Assembly: GCF_017654485.1 (NCBI RefSeq)
Contig: NZ_CP061091.1
Span: 331,501 to 395,500 of the forward strand
DNA from: Roseomonas marmotae
GTDB lineage: Bacteria > Pseudomonadota > Alphaproteobacteria > Acetobacterales > Acetobacteraceae
Direction of reading: 5' to 3'
Length of the DNA stretch: 64,000 bases
The notes under the pieces are model-generated. The model worked only from the letters and a program-made list of their open reading frames with translations. It had not been told where the DNA came from and ran no database searches. Shown piece after piece: positions 9,458 to 17,917 of this stretch (within the stretch, counting starts at the first letter, position 1; each line of letters begins with the position of its first letter). The position numbers and the translations under genes are program-made.

Positions 9458-10288
9458 ATGGGCTGGATGTGGACCAAGGAACATCGCGCACGGCAGGCTG
9501 GCTTTGAGCGGCGCCGCTACCCGACCGATCTGACGGATCAGGAATGGCGGGTTATTCGGCCTCTGCTGCCGCCCAGCAGCACCCGCGGCAGGCGGCCAGG
9601 CGTTGACCTGCGCGAGGTGCTGAACGCGATCCGCTACCTGGCACGGGCCGGGTGTGGCTGGCGCATGCTGCCGGTCCATTTCGGACCATGGCAGACGATC
9701 TATTGGTGGTTCCGGCGGCTCGCACGACGGTTCCTGTTCGCCACTCTGCACAACATCGCGCTGATGCTGGATCGTGAGCGGGTGGGGCGCGAGGCCAGCC
9801 CTTCCGCCGGGGTTCTGGACAGCCAGACGGTCAAGTCGCCCCAAGCACTGGGCGGCGGCGGCTTTGATGCCGCCAAGCGCCTCAAGGGCCGCAAGCGCCA
9901 CATTGCGGTCGACACTGATGGCCGCCTGCTGATGGTCAACCTAACGACGGCCGACGTGCAGGATGCTTCCGGGGCGGAGCAGATCGTCAAGGCGATCCGC
10001 AAGCGCTGGCCCTGGTTGAAGCACCTCTTTGCCGACGGCGCCTATGACCGCGGCAAGCTGATGAGCGCTGCCGCCTTCCATGACTTCGTCATCGAGGTGG
10101 TGCGCAAGCTGACGGACCAGCAAGGCTTCCAGGTGCTGCCACGCCGCTGGGTGGTGGAGAGAACCTTTGGCTGGATGACCCGCTGGCGCCGCCTGGTCCG
10201 CGACTATGAACGCCGCTGCGACGTCTCCGAAGCCATGATCCACGTCAGCATGGGCGCGCTCCTCGTCCGGCGCATTGCTCACCCATGA
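9458..10288 (+). CDS. IS5-family transposase, IS1031 group
   Basis: The 276-residue DDE transposase cuts and pastes its own element. The N-terminal DUF4096 region runs from about YPTDLTDQEWRVIRPLLPP to FFRRL-like WWFRRLARR. The catalytic triad is visible as D121 (VLDSQTVKS), D193 (FADGAYDRGK) and E234 (VERTFGWMTRWRRLVRDYE, the Y-(2)-R-(3)-E-(6)-K-like block). The gene is a single uninterrupted frame filling almost the whole element, and its GC-rich codons match acetic acid bacteria. ATG 9467 is an alternative start. It is transcribed away from the EACC1-like gene. Confidence 0.95.
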   Translation: MGWMWTKEHRARQAGFERRRYPTDLTDQEWRVIRPLLPPSSTRGRRPGVDLREVLNAIRYLARAGCGWRMLPVHFGPWQTIYWWFRRLARRFLFATLHNIALMLDRERVGREASPSAGVLDSQTVKSPQALGGGGFDAAKRLKGRKRHIAVDTDGRLLMVNLTTADVQDASGAEQIVKAIRKRWPWLKHLFADGAYDRGKLMSAAAFHDFVIEVVRKLTDQQGFQVLPRRWVVERTFGWMTRWRRLVRDYERRCDVSEAMIHVSMGALLVRRIAHP

Positions 10289-10289
10289 C

Positions 10290-10306
10290 CATTCTCAAAC
10301 GGGCTC
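10290..10306 (-). repeat. Right terminal inverted repeat of the IS element
   Basis: CATTCTCAAACGGGCTC is the exact reverse complement of 9404-9420 and is followed by the second TGA copy at 10307-10309. Confidence 0.93.
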
Positions 10307-10331
10307 TGAAATCGCAACGTAAGGTCAGCTT

Positions 10332-10360
10332 AGTTCAAGCCGGCTCATTTCACCTGTCAA
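10332..10360 (-). promoter_or_regulatory. Candidate original promoter of the EACC1-like cassette, cut off by the IS
   Basis: A perfect TTGACA (10360-10355, minus strand) is followed after 17 nt by TGAACT (10337-10332), a weak -10. Removing the IS and one TGA copy would place this -10 about 42 nt before the start codon at 9383, a normal leader length. Confidence 0.35.
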
Positions 10361-10725
10361 GGCCAGAGCTCGGGTCGCCAGCGCAGCCTGAGATCGAACT
10401 GCACTTCTGACGAAGGTGGGCCACCAAGCTATGGGCTTGTAGCCCAAAGGAAGCCGAGACGCTCATCACCTCTCAGATCCACCGCAGTGCCTTCTAAGCT
10501 ATACTTGGGCCGAACTTGCTGAGAACTGGTCACGCAGATGGACATCTCTAAATACCTCTTCAACGCGACTCCGCGCGCGCCACAAGCCTTTGAATTTCGT
10601 TGGCTTAGAATCTGTGCTCGGAAGGTGTTCAGATGGTCCGCATTTGTGAGTTTAGGCTTGCAAGCTGCCAGTCCGTTTACGGCCAGGATTAACCCTTTGG
10701 ATACCTCACCTAAACCGTCGCAGGT

Positions 10726-10781
10726 CCAGGAGGCTCAGCCTCCTGGCGGATAGGGGTCCGGGGGAAGGTGGCACCTTCCCC
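10726..10781. terminator. Two tandem hairpins after the NfeD gene
   Basis: CCAGGAGGCT (10726-10735) pairs with AGCCTCCTGG (10737-10746), and GGGGAAGGTG (10761-10770) with CACCTTCCCC (10772-10781). They lie just beyond the stop of the leftward NfeD gene and mark the border of host DNA. Confidence 0.55.
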
Positions 10782-10804
10782 TGGCCGGGTGCCGCAAGCG
10801 CGAC

Positions 10805-11233
10805 CTACCCCGGCCGCACCAGCAGGGTCATGCCTTGCACGGCGATGACCTCGACCCGCGCGCCGGGCTCGGCTTCCGCTGTCAAGCGCACGGGCCAGTC
10901 GGAATCGCCGATGCGGGCGCGGCCTTCCAGCCCCTGGGCTTCCAGCAGATGGCCGGTGCGGCCGACGAGGCCGGAGGCCGGGGTGTTGAGGGCGGCGGGT
11001 GCCGCGCGGGGGCGGAACAGGCGCAGGCTGGCGCCGATGCCGGCGGCCAGCAGCAGCATGAAGACCAGGGCGGTGGCGATGAAGCCGGGGTCGAAGGCCA
11101 GCAGCACCAGCCCGGTGCCAACCGCCGCCGCGCCGATCCAGATGAGGAAGGCGCCGGGCAGCAGCAGTTCCGCCGCCATGGCCAGCAGGCCCAGCACCAC
11201 CCAGACGGCCCAGGGGGCGAACCAGCCGGCCAT
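10805..11233 (-). CDS. NfeD family membrane protein
   Basis: The 142-residue protein has a hydrophobic half with several membrane segments (VWVVLGLLAMAAELLLPGAFLIWIG, then LVLLAFDPGFIATALVFMLLLAAG) and a C-terminal OB-fold domain ending in VEVIAVQGMTLLVRP, the standard short NfeD architecture. NfeD proteins pair with SPFH proteins and are thought to help maintain membrane microdomains and protein quality. The start ATG overlaps the stop of the SPFH gene by one base (TGATG), so the two are translationally coupled. Confidence 0.9.
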   Translation of the reverse strand: MAGWFAPWAVWVVLGLLAMAAELLLPGAFLIWIGAAAVGTGLVLLAFDPGFIATALVFMLLLAAGIGASLRLFRPRAAPAALNTPASGLVGRTGHLLEAQGLEGRARIGDSDWPVRLTAEAEPGARVEVIAVQGMTLLVRPG

Positions 11234-12222
11234 CAGGTGTTGGGCACGCTGGTGTTCGGCGTGGGGCGGGAGGCTGGCGGGATGGGGCGTGGCGGCGGGG
11301 GCGTGCCGGTGCCGGCGCGGAAGATTTCCAGCGCGCCGGTGATGCCGCCGGCAAGAGCGGATGCTTCCATCGGCACCACCACCAGTTTGGAGGCGGGGTT
11401 GGCGGCCAGTTGGCCGAAGGCCTGGATGTAGCGTTCACTGATGAAGTAGTTCAGGGCGGCGGTGCCGCCGTCGCGGGCGGCCTCGGCCACGACCTGGGTG
11501 GCGCGGGCCTCGGCCTCGGCCAGTCGCTCACGGGCCTCGGCGTCGCGGCTCGCGGCTTCCAGGCGGCCTTCGGCTTCCAGGATCTGGGCGGATTTGGCGC
11601 CTTCGGCGCGGGCCACGGCGGCCTCGCGGTCGCCCTGGGCGCGCATGACGGTGGCGCGGCGTTCACGCTCGGCCATCATCTGGGTGTTCATGGCGACGAC
11701 GAGGTTGGCGGGCGGCTCGATCTTGCGGATTTCCACGCGCGTCACCTTCACGCCCCAGGGGTCGGTGGCGCCGTCCAGCACGGAGAGGAGGTGGGAGTTG
11801 ATCTTGTCGCGGGAGGAAAGGGCGGAATCGAGGTCCATCTCGCCGATGATGGCGCGGATGTTGGTCATGGCCAGCGCCGAGAGGGCCTGGGTCAGGTTCT
11901 GCACCTGGTAGGCGGATTTCTCCGGGTCCATGACGCGGTAGTAGACGATGCCGTCGACGGAGACATTGGCGTTGTCGCGGGTGATGACGGCCTGCTCGGG
12001 GATATCGAGCACGATTTCCTGCACGTTCACCTTGTGGCCGATGGCGTCGATGAAGGGGATGACGAAGTTGAGGCCGGGCTGGAGGACGCGGGTGAAGGCG
12101 CCGAAGCGCTCGACGGTCCAGTTATAGCCCTGGGGGACGGTGCGGATGCCCTTGAAGGCGGTGAGCACCACCAGACCCAGCAGGATGATGGTGACGATCA
12201 GGCCGGCCGATGGTGCGTCCAT
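11233..12222 (-). CDS. qmcA: SPFH/Band 7 stomatin-like protein (QmcA type)
   Basis: The 329-residue protein has an N-terminal membrane anchor (GLIVTIILLGLVVLTAFKGI), then the SPFH domain beginning with TVPQGYNWTVERFGAFTRVLQPGLNFVIPF, and a long helical region rich in Ala, Glu and Arg (AEARERLAEAEARATQVVAEAA). Stomatin-like proteins form membrane scaffolds and regulate membrane proteases. The frame is open upstream to 12369, but ATG 12222 has GGGAGGAA 6 nt before it and matches the family start. It is coupled to NfeD downstream, the usual partner. Confidence 0.92.
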   Translation of the reverse strand: MDAPSAGLIVTIILLGLVVLTAFKGIRTVPQGYNWTVERFGAFTRVLQPGLNFVIPFIDAIGHKVNVQEIVLDIPEQAVITRDNANVSVDGIVYYRVMDPEKSAYQVQNLTQALSALAMTNIRAIIGEMDLDSALSSRDKINSHLLSVLDGATDPWGVKVTRVEIRKIEPPANLVVAMNTQMMAERERRATVMRAQGDREAAVARAEGAKSAQILEAEGRLEAASRDAEARERLAEAEARATQVVAEAARDGGTAALNYFISERYIQAFGQLAANPASKLVVVPMEASALAGGITGALEIFRAGTGTPPPPRPIPPASRPTPNTSVPNT

Positions 12223-12313
12223 GCCGCGGTTCCTCCCATGATTTGGGAGGCATCCTAGACCAGGGCGCGGGCGATGCCGAGCCGTGGCGGTGGCGCCACG
12301 GCAAGGCGCCGGG

Positions 12314-12745
12314 TCAGGCCGCCTGGGTGGTGGCGGGGCGCCCCAGCAGGCGGTTGATGTCCAGCGCATGGGCGCCGGCGCCCAGCCCGGCCTGCACCAG
12401 CATCAGCACGGTCAGGAGGAGCGGGAATTCCCAGCCGCCGCCGGTGTTGCTGAAGACCCAGCCGTTGCCGGCGTGCTGCAGGGTGGCGCCGATCAGGATG
12501 GGCAGGGTGAGCAGGGAGACGAGCCGGGTCCAGAGACCGAGGATCAGGGCGATGCCGGCCGCGGTCTCGGCCAGGGCGACGATGGCGCCGAGGACGGGCG
12601 GGTAGCCCAGGCTGCCGAAGAAGCCCATGGTGCCGGCGAGGCCGAAGGTCAGGACCTTCATGTAGAAGCCATGGGCGAGGAGGAGGATGCCGAGGCTGAC
12701 GCGCAGCAGCAGCGTGGCATAGGGGGCGAGGCGGTGGTCGTTCAT
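12314..12745 (-). CDS. DoxX family membrane protein
   Basis: This 143-residue protein has four predicted membrane segments: LLLRVSLGILLLAHGFYMKV, a Pro-Gly-containing loop FFGSLGYPPVLGAIVALAETAAG, LVSLLTLPILIGATLQH, and LLLTVLMLVQAGLGAGAHAL. The LLLAHGFxK and ETxxGxxLILGLWTR motifs are typical of DoxX. The family is linked to quinone or thiol redox reactions at the membrane, but the function here is unknown. The frame continues upstream, but ATG 12745 has AAGGA before it. A divergent LysR regulator lies 107 bp away and probably controls it. Confidence 0.88.
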   Translation of the reverse strand: MNDHRLAPYATLLLRVSLGILLLAHGFYMKVLTFGLAGTMGFFGSLGYPPVLGAIVALAETAAGIALILGLWTRLVSLLTLPILIGATLQHAGNGWVFSNTGGGWEFPLLLTVLMLVQAGLGAGAHALDINRLLGRPATTQAA

Positions 12746-12852
12746 GGCGGTGTATCCTTCGGAGCGGCGGGGGAGCCTGTTGGCTCCTGGGTAGCCCTGC
12801 TCCAGCCCGGGCTTCCAACGCCGATCGGAAACGGTCATCATCACCGGCATCA

Positions 12853-13803
12853 ATGGCCGACCTTTCCAACCTGGACCTGAACCTGCTGCGGGTGTTCGAC
12901 GCGGTGGCGCGCGAGCGGCATGTGACGCGCGCGGCGCAGCGGCTGCACCTGTCGCAGCCCGCCGTGTCCAATGCGCTGACGCGGCTGCGCCAGACGCTGG
13001 GGGATGAGTTGTTCCTGCGTCGCCCCGGCGGGGTGGAGCCGACGGAGCTGGCGCTGTCCCTGACCGCCCCGGTGGCGGAGGTGCTGGACCGGCTGCGGGA
13101 GACGCTGGCCGCCCATGCGCCCTTCGACCCCGCGACATCGGACCGGGTCTTCACCCTCGGCTTCTCGGAATATGCGGAGGCGGTGCTGGCGCCGCCCTTG
13201 CTGGAGCGGCTGGCGGTGGAGGCGCCGGGGGTGATGCTGGCCATCCAGCATGCCGACCGGATCAATGCCATGCAGTTGCTGGAGCAGGACGGGGCGCAGA
13301 TGGTGCTGGGCATGCTGGCCGAGCCGCCGGCGCTCTATACGCGGCTGCGCCTGCTGCCCGAGGCCTTCCTGGTGCTGATGCGCCCGGGCCATCCGCTGGC
13401 GGAGGGCGCGCTGACGGTGGAGCGTTTCGCGCGGTATCCGCACCTCCTGCACTCCCCCAATGGCTCCCGCGAGGGCGCGCTGGACCTGCCGATGCGGGAG
13501 GCCGGGCATCCGCGCCGGCTGGGGGCGGTGGTGGCGCATCTGGCGGCGGTGCCGGGCATCCTCGGGCGGACGGATATGGTGATGGCGATTTCCGCTCGCC
13601 TGGCCGTGCAGATGGCGGAGGCGCATGGGCTGGCGGTGCGGAATTGCCCGGTGGAGACGCGCCATACCCGCCTGTCCCTGATTTTCCACCGGCGCTTCGA
13701 GGCGGACCAGGGCCATGCCTGGCTGCGCCGCCTGCTGCTCTCCGTGGCGCGGGAGGCGTCGCCGCGGGAGGAATGCGAGCGGGTGCGGAAGAAGGTGAGC
13801 TGA
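12853..13803 (+). CDS. LysR-family transcriptional regulator
   Basis: The 316-residue protein has the N-terminal winged helix-turn-helix at residues 1-65 (LNLLRVFDAVARERHVTRAAQRLHLSQPAVSNALTRLR), followed by a periplasmic-binding-like effector domain from about residue 93 (RVFTLGFSEYAEAVLAPPLL). The N-terminal NLDLNLLRVFDAV pattern resembles the NodD/SyrM-type group. LysR regulators usually control a divergent neighbour, here the DoxX gene, from the shared 107-bp gap. The ligand cannot be read from the sequence. Confidence 0.93.
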   Translation: MADLSNLDLNLLRVFDAVARERHVTRAAQRLHLSQPAVSNALTRLRQTLGDELFLRRPGGVEPTELALSLTAPVAEVLDRLRETLAAHAPFDPATSDRVFTLGFSEYAEAVLAPPLLERLAVEAPGVMLAIQHADRINAMQLLEQDGAQMVLGMLAEPPALYTRLRLLPEAFLVLMRPGHPLAEGALTVERFARYPHLLHSPNGSREGALDLPMREAGHPRRLGAVVAHLAAVPGILGRTDMVMAISARLAVQMAEAHGLAVRNCPVETRHTRLSLIFHRRFEADQGHAWLRRLLLSVAREASPREECERVRKKVS

Positions 13804-13811
13804 GATACCCG

Positions 13812-13839
13812 GCCGGCGGGGCGCCCCCCCCGGCTTTTT
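13812..13839 (+). terminator. Rho-independent terminator after the LysR gene
   Basis: GCCGG (13812-13816) pairs with CCGGC (13830-13834), with GGGG/CCCC pairs inside, and five T follow at 13835-13839. It lies 9 nt after the stop, between converging genes. Confidence 0.7.
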
Positions 13840-13884
13840 CCGCGCCCGCGGCCGGAGGGTTGCCCGGCCCGGCGGACCTCCCGT

Positions 13885-14907
13885 TCAGCGCAGCACGACT
13901 GGCGTCTCTTCCGGCCGCTCCTGCTCCAGGTAGTCCTCGACGTAGAGGCGGTGCACCAGCATCATCCCCACGGCCGCGAGGGGCGTGGCCAGGGCCAGGC
14001 CCATGATGCCGAAGAGCGTGCCCATGGCCACCTGGGCCATGATGGTCAGTGCCGGCGGCAGGTCCACGCTGCGCTTCTGGACATAGGGGGTGATGAGGTA
14101 GCTCTCCACCGACTGCACCGCCAGGTAGAGCCCGATCACCGAGAAGGCGCCGGTCGCCCCGGAATCCAGCCCCAGCAGCACCGCCGGCACCGCCGCGATC
14201 ACCGGCCCGATATTCGGAATGAAGGTCAGCAGCGCCGCGATCATGCCCAGCAGCAGTGCCAGCGGGATGCCCAGGGCCCAGAGGCCCAGCGTGGTCAGCA
14301 CCCCCACCACGGCCATGGAAATGAACTGCGCGCCCAGCCAGCCGCGCAGGGTTCCGGCCACTTCCTCGCAGGTGGCGCGTGCCTTGGGGCGGAGGGAGGG
14401 CGGGAAGAACAGCTCGATGCCACGCCGGTACAGGCCGGGATCGACCGCGAAATAGAGGCCGAGGAAGATCAGCAGCACGGCATTGCCGAGCGCGCCGAAG
14501 GTGCCACCCAGCAGGGCGAAGGCGCTGCTGCCACCGCCGCTGGGCAGTTGCAGGTTCTCCGGCTTCGCCCTCTCCAGCAGCTGCTGGCCCCAGCTGTACC
14601 GGGAGAGGCGCTCCGTGATCTGCGCCAGTGCCCTGGGCAGCTGCTGCCAGAGCTGGCTGGCCTGCTCCGCCAGTTGCGGCGCCGCCAGCAGCGCGAAGCC
14701 CACGCCCAGCAGCAGCAGCAGCGCGAAGAGCAGCACCCGGGCCATGCCGGAGAAGCCGAACCGCTGGAAGAGAAGATCCCCGCCACCGCGCAGGAAGACC
14801 CCGAGCAGCACGCCGGCGAAGGTCAGCAGCAGGGCGTCCGGCACCTGCCAGACGAGCAGCACCAGGATGAGGGCGAAGGTGATGACGGAGACGGGCCGGC
14901 GCCGCAT
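13885..14907 (-). CDS. AI-2E family transporter (PerM-like permease)
   Basis: The 340-residue integral membrane protein has paired N-terminal helices ([32 protein letters not shown]), a soluble loop near residues 80-140, and a C-terminal bundle containing [35 protein letters not shown], the conserved FIPxxGPxIA motif of the family. Members export or exchange small molecules; only some act on autoinducer-2 and no substrate can be assigned. A second paralogue lies at 22687. It converges on the LysR gene and is divergent from ndk. Confidence 0.9.
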   Translation of the reverse strand: MRRRPVSVITFALILVLLVWQVPDALLLTFAGVLLGVFLRGGGDLLFQRFGFSGMARVLLFALLLLLGVGFALLAAPQLAEQASQLWQQLPRALAQITERLSRYSWGQQLLERAKPENLQLPSGGGSSAFALLGGTFGALGNAVLLIFLGLYFAVDPGLYRRGIELFFPPSLRPKARATCEEVAGTLRGWLGAQFISMAVVGVLTTLGLWALGIPLALLLGMIAALLTFIPNIGPVIAAVPAVLLGLDSGATGAFSVIGLYLAVQSVESYLITPYVQKRSVDLPPALTIMAQVAMGTLFGIMGLALATPLAAVGMMLVHRLYVEDYLEQERPEETPVVLR

Positions 14908-15086
14908 GGAGGGTTCCTCGGTGGCAGAAAGCGCGGGGTAAAGCCCTGGCGGGCGGCGGAAGTTGCCAAGGCCGCGCCCAGGCCGCGCCGCCTTGTCACC
15001 CGCTGGCCCCTTGCGCCCGGCCCCGGCCCCGCCTATCCGGCGCGCTGAACCGCCTTTTTTCCTCTTCGCACAGAAGGACCTCCCTC

Positions 15087-15506
15087 ATGGCCGAGCGCAC
15101 CCTCTCCATCATCAAGCCCGACGCGACCCGCCGGAACCTGACCGGCAAGATCAACGCGAAGTTCGAGGAGCAGGGCCTCCGCATCGTGGCGCAAAAGCGC
15201 ATCCAGCTCTCCGAGGCCCAGGCCGGCGCCTTCTATGCCGAGCACAAGGCCCGCCCCTTCTACAAGGACCTGGTCTCCTTCATGACCTCGGGCCCCGTGG
15301 TCGTGCAGGTGCTGGAAGGCGAGAACGCCATCGCCCGTAACCGTGAGATCATGGGCGCCACCAATCCGGCCAATGCCGCCGAGGGCACGATCCGCAAGGA
15401 ATTCGCCGAGAGCATCGAGGCGAACTCCGTGCACGGCTCCGATGGCCCCGAGGCCGCGGCGCGCGAGATCGCGTTCTTCTTCTCGGGCATCGAGCTGGTC
15501 GGCTGA
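15087..15506 (+). CDS. ndk: Nucleoside diphosphate kinase
   Basis: The enzyme moves the gamma phosphate between nucleoside triphosphates and diphosphates to balance NTP and dNTP pools. The protein has 139 residues, the usual length. The active-site histidine is H116 in EANSVHGSD, and TLSIIKPDA at residues 5-13 and [15 protein letters not shown] are family signatures. AGAAGGA precedes ATG 15087. A strong terminator follows, so it is probably monocistronic. Confidence 0.98.
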   Translation: MAERTLSIIKPDATRRNLTGKINAKFEEQGLRIVAQKRIQLSEAQAGAFYAEHKARPFYKDLVSFMTSGPVVVQVLEGENAIARNREIMGATNPANAAEGTIRKEFAESIEANSVHGSDGPEAAAREIAFFFSGIELVG

Positions 15507-15514
15507 CGCCGGCG

Positions 15515-15579
15515 GCGGGTGCCCTGGCGGCACCCGCGCAGCAGAAAGGGCGGCCTCCCGCAGGGAGCCGCCCTTTTTT
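15515..15579 (+). terminator. Double hairpin terminator after ndk
   Basis: A first hairpin pairs GCGGGTGCC (15515-15523) with GGCACCCGC (15529-15537). A second pairs AAAGGGCGG plus CTCCC (15545-15559) with GGGAG plus CCGCCCTTT (15563-15576) across one bulge, followed by a T run to 15579. The second can also end the leftward transcript of the 52-residue gene. Confidence 0.88.
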
Positions 15580-15607
15580 CATGCGCGGTCGGTGAAGGCC
15601 GCGGGCT

Positions 15608-15766
15608 TCAGCCCCAGCAGCCGTACAGCATCAGCAGCAGCAGGACCACGGCCACAATGGTCCAGGTGGTCGCCTTGGTGAAGACGGACCAGCCATGGGC
15701 GCGCTCACCGACGATATCCTCTGCCTTGACTTCCACGAAGTCGATCTCGTGCTTCACTTCGGCCAT
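15608..15766 (-). CDS. 52-residue single-span membrane protein, aa3-oxidase subunit IV-like
   Basis: The protein has a charged N-terminus (MAEVKHEIDFVEVKAEDIVG) and one membrane helix (TTWTIVAVVLLLLMLYGC). A short His-containing stretch, GERAHGWSVFTKATT, before the helix recalls the small bacterial aa3-type cytochrome c oxidase subunit IV family, but the match is by eye. It is conserved-looking in base use (GC-rich third positions) and converges with ndk across a shared terminator. It is too short to be judged by length alone, and no other oxidase gene is nearby. Confidence 0.6.
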   Translation of the reverse strand: MAEVKHEIDFVEVKAEDIVGERAHGWSVFTKATTWTIVAVVLLLLMLYGCWG

Positions 15767-15891
15767 GGACGTCCCTTTGCTGCGCCACCGTCAAGCCGTG
15801 GTTTAGGCAGCGCCGAGCCTGGGGGCAAGGGGGGAACGGGACGCCCGTCCCGGCGTTTCTGGGCAGCCCCCCTTGTGCTGGAGACACCCCG

Positions 15892-16380
15892 ATGCCCCTG
15901 ACCCTGGAAGGTTCCTGCCGCTGCGGCGCCGTCCGCTTCACGCTGCAAAGCCATACTCCCGTGCCCTATCAGCGCTGCTACTGCACCATCTGCCGCAAGA
16001 CGGCCGGCGGCGGCGGCTATGCCATCAACATCATGGGCACGGCCGGAAGTCTGCAGGTGCAGGGCCGGACCGCCATCTACCGTGCCGAATTGCAGGCCGA
16101 TGACGGAAGCTGCGAGACCAGCAGCGGCCGCCGCCATTTCTGCCCGAAATGCGCCAGCGCGCTCTGGATGGCGGATCCGAGCTGGCCGGAGCTGGTGCAT
16201 CCCTTCGCCTCGGCCATCGATACGCCGCTGCCGGTGCCGGAGGAGAGCGTGCACCTGATGCTGCGCTTCAAGGCGTCCTGGGTCCGGCCGCAGATCGGGC
16301 CGCGCGACGTGACCTTCGACGAATATCCGGAGGAATCGATCGAGGACTGGCACAGGAGGCGCGGGCTCTGGGTGGATTGA
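15892..16380 (+). CDS. GFA family (CENP-V/GFA domain) zinc protein
   Basis: The 162-residue protein carries the zinc-binding cysteines of the GFA fold: C9 and C11 in GSCRCGAVRF, C29, C31 and C34 in RCYCTICRK, and C84 and C87 in HFCPKCAS. Founding members bind glutathione-hydroxymethyl adducts during formaldehyde detoxification, but most relatives, likely including this one, have no demonstrated reaction. The C-terminal part (DVTFDEYPEESIEDWHRRRG) is also typical of the family in this lineage. It stands alone between a convergent small gene and an exported hydrolase. Confidence 0.88.
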   Translation: MPLTLEGSCRCGAVRFTLQSHTPVPYQRCYCTICRKTAGGGGYAINIMGTAGSLQVQGRTAIYRAELQADDGSCETSSGRRHFCPKCASALWMADPSWPELVHPFASAIDTPLPVPEESVHLMLRFKASWVRPQIGPRDVTFDEYPEESIEDWHRRRGLWVD

Positions 16381-16459
16381 CCGCAATCCCGTTGCTTTTG
16401 CGGGCTGAGCCGCGAAACACTGGCCTCAGCGGCCGCACGAGCCGCGTGAGGACGATGCC

Positions 16460-17824
16460 ATGAAACGCAGGACCTTCGCCATGGGTGGCACGGGCATGAT
16501 GCTGGCGGCCGGGGCCGGCGACCCGGCCGCCCTCGCCCAGGTGACCGTGCCCACCGCGCCCGGCGCCGGCACGCCGCGCTGGGCCACCAGCTGGGCCGCA
16601 TCCGCCCAGGGCCCCTACCCCACCGGCAATCCCTCCGCCCAGCCCGACCAGCGCTTCGCCTTCCCCGATCCGGCGGAAGGCGCGCGGGACCAGACGCTGC
16701 GGCTGGTGCTGCGGCCGACGGTCTGGGGGCCGCAGGCGCGGCTGCGCTTCTCCAATGCCTTCGGCACCCGGCCGCTGACGCTGGACGGCGTCCATGCCGG
16801 CTTGCAGCTGGGCGGCGCCGCCCTGATGCCCGGCAGCAACCGCCCCGTGCGCTTCGGCGGGCAGGAGGCGGTGACCATCCCGCCCGGCGGGCAGGTCTGG
16901 TCCGACCCGGTGGAACTGCCCTTCGCCGCCAATCCGGCCGCGCCGCTGCTGGCGGGACGCAAGCTGGCGGTCTCCCTGCATGCCGTGGGCGCCACGGGGC
17001 CGATGACCTGGCACGCCAAGGCGTTGCAGACCTCCTATGCCACCCCGCCCGGCGCCGGCCCGCGTGGCGCGGAGGAGGGCGAGGAGTCCTTCCCTTTCTC
17101 CACCGCTTCCTGGTTCTTCCTGGATGCCGTGGATATGATGGCGCCGGCCGGCACGCCGGTGATCGTCGGCTTCGGCGATTCCATCACCGACGGCACGGCC
17201 TCCACCATGAACGGCGATGACCGCTGGCCGGACGTGCTGTGGCGACGCCTCGCGGCCAGCACCGGGCGGCCGGTGGCGGTGGTCAATGCCGGCATCGGCG
17301 GCAACCAGGTGGCCGGCCCCGCCAGCTACGGCCCCACCGCTCCCTTCCCCGGCGGCCCTTCCGCCCTGGCGCGGCTGGACCGGGACGTGATCTCCCTCTC
17401 CGGCGTCACGGCGGTGATCTGGCTGGAAGGCATCAACGACTTCAGCAAGAACGGCAATGCCACGCTGGAAGCGGTAAGGGACGGCATGCAGCAGGGGGTG
17501 AAACGGCTGCGGGAGAGCATTCCGGGCGTGCGGGTGATCGGCGCCACCGTCACCACGGCCCTGGGCAGCAGCAGCGCCGCCCACGGCCATGCCGAGCAGG
17601 ACGAGAAGCGGCGCGCCCTGAACGCCTTCATCCGCGGCTCCGGCACCTTCGACGGCGTGGCAGATTTCGATAACGCCGTGCTGGACGAGGCCAGCGGCGG
17701 GTTACGGGCGGAGATGGTGCCGGAATCCACCACCGGCGGGCCGGGCGACAAGCTGCACCCCAACCGCGCTGGCTACCTGGCCATGGCGAACAGCATCGAC
17801 CTGCGGATGCTGCTGGGGCGGTGA
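16460..17824 (+). CDS. Exported SGNH/GDSL hydrolase
   Basis: The 454-residue protein starts with a twin-arginine-like leader (MKRRTFAMGGTGMMLAAGAG) and so is probably exported. The SGNH hydrolase domain begins near residue 235: the nucleophile S241 lies in VGFGDSITDGT, block II glycine in AGIGGNQV, block III in EGINDF, and the catalytic Asp-His in DKLHPNRAGY near the C-terminus. The N-terminal 200 residues form a beta-rich domain seen in related carbohydrate esterases. The likely substrate is an acylated polysaccharide or ester, but this is inference. Confidence 0.9.
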   Translation: MKRRTFAMGGTGMMLAAGAGDPAALAQVTVPTAPGAGTPRWATSWAASAQGPYPTGNPSAQPDQRFAFPDPAEGARDQTLRLVLRPTVWGPQARLRFSNAFGTRPLTLDGVHAGLQLGGAALMPGSNRPVRFGGQEAVTIPPGGQVWSDPVELPFAANPAAPLLAGRKLAVSLHAVGATGPMTWHAKALQTSYATPPGAGPRGAEEGEESFPFSTASWFFLDAVDMMAPAGTPVIVGFGDSITDGTASTMNGDDRWPDVLWRRLAASTGRPVAVVNAGIGGNQVAGPASYGPTAPFPGGPSALARLDRDVISLSGVTAVIWLEGINDFSKNGNATLEAVRDGMQQGVKRLRESIPGVRVIGATVTTALGSSSAAHGHAEQDEKRRALNAFIRGSGTFDGVADFDNAVLDEASGGLRAEMVPESTTGGPGDKLHPNRAGYLAMANSIDLRMLLGR

Positions 17825-17917
17825 GAGGCGCGTGGCGGGAGGCCGGGGAGGCCTTCCGCCGCAGCGGGCGCTATGGTGAACCCAATTGGCTGCCGCCGCT
17901 ATCGACCCGAAGCAGAC

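Larger units (their letters stand above)
9404..10306 (+). mobile_element. Complete IS5-family (IS1031-type) insertion sequence
   Basis: The 903-bp element has perfect 17-bp terminal inverted repeats, GAGCCCGTTTGAGAATG at 9404-9420 and its complement at 10290-10306. A 3-bp target duplication TGA flanks it (9401-9403 and 10307-10309), fitting the TNA duplications of the IS1031 subgroup. It carries one intact transposase gene. Intact ends and an intact frame suggest recent insertion. It lies in the 5' leader of the EACC1-like gene. Confidence 0.93.
10310..10804. other. Right flank of the island, no convincing gene
   Basis: About 495 bases of intermediate base composition. A 71-codon open frame at 10538-10753 (starting MDISKYLFNATPR) has no clear ribosome binding site, runs into the hairpins at the end and resembles nothing known, so it is not called. 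Leftward reading gives a promoter-like pair at 10332-10360. GC-rich host sequence resumes near 10720 with tandem hairpins. Confidence 0.45.

Noticed and set aside
9404..10306. IS element as the source of the EACC1-like gene
   Set aside because: The gene lies outside the inverted repeats and target duplication, so it is not IS cargo.
10538..10753. 71-codon open frame at the right edge of the island
   Set aside because: No ribosome binding site, no recognisable similarity, and its end runs through the terminator hairpins.
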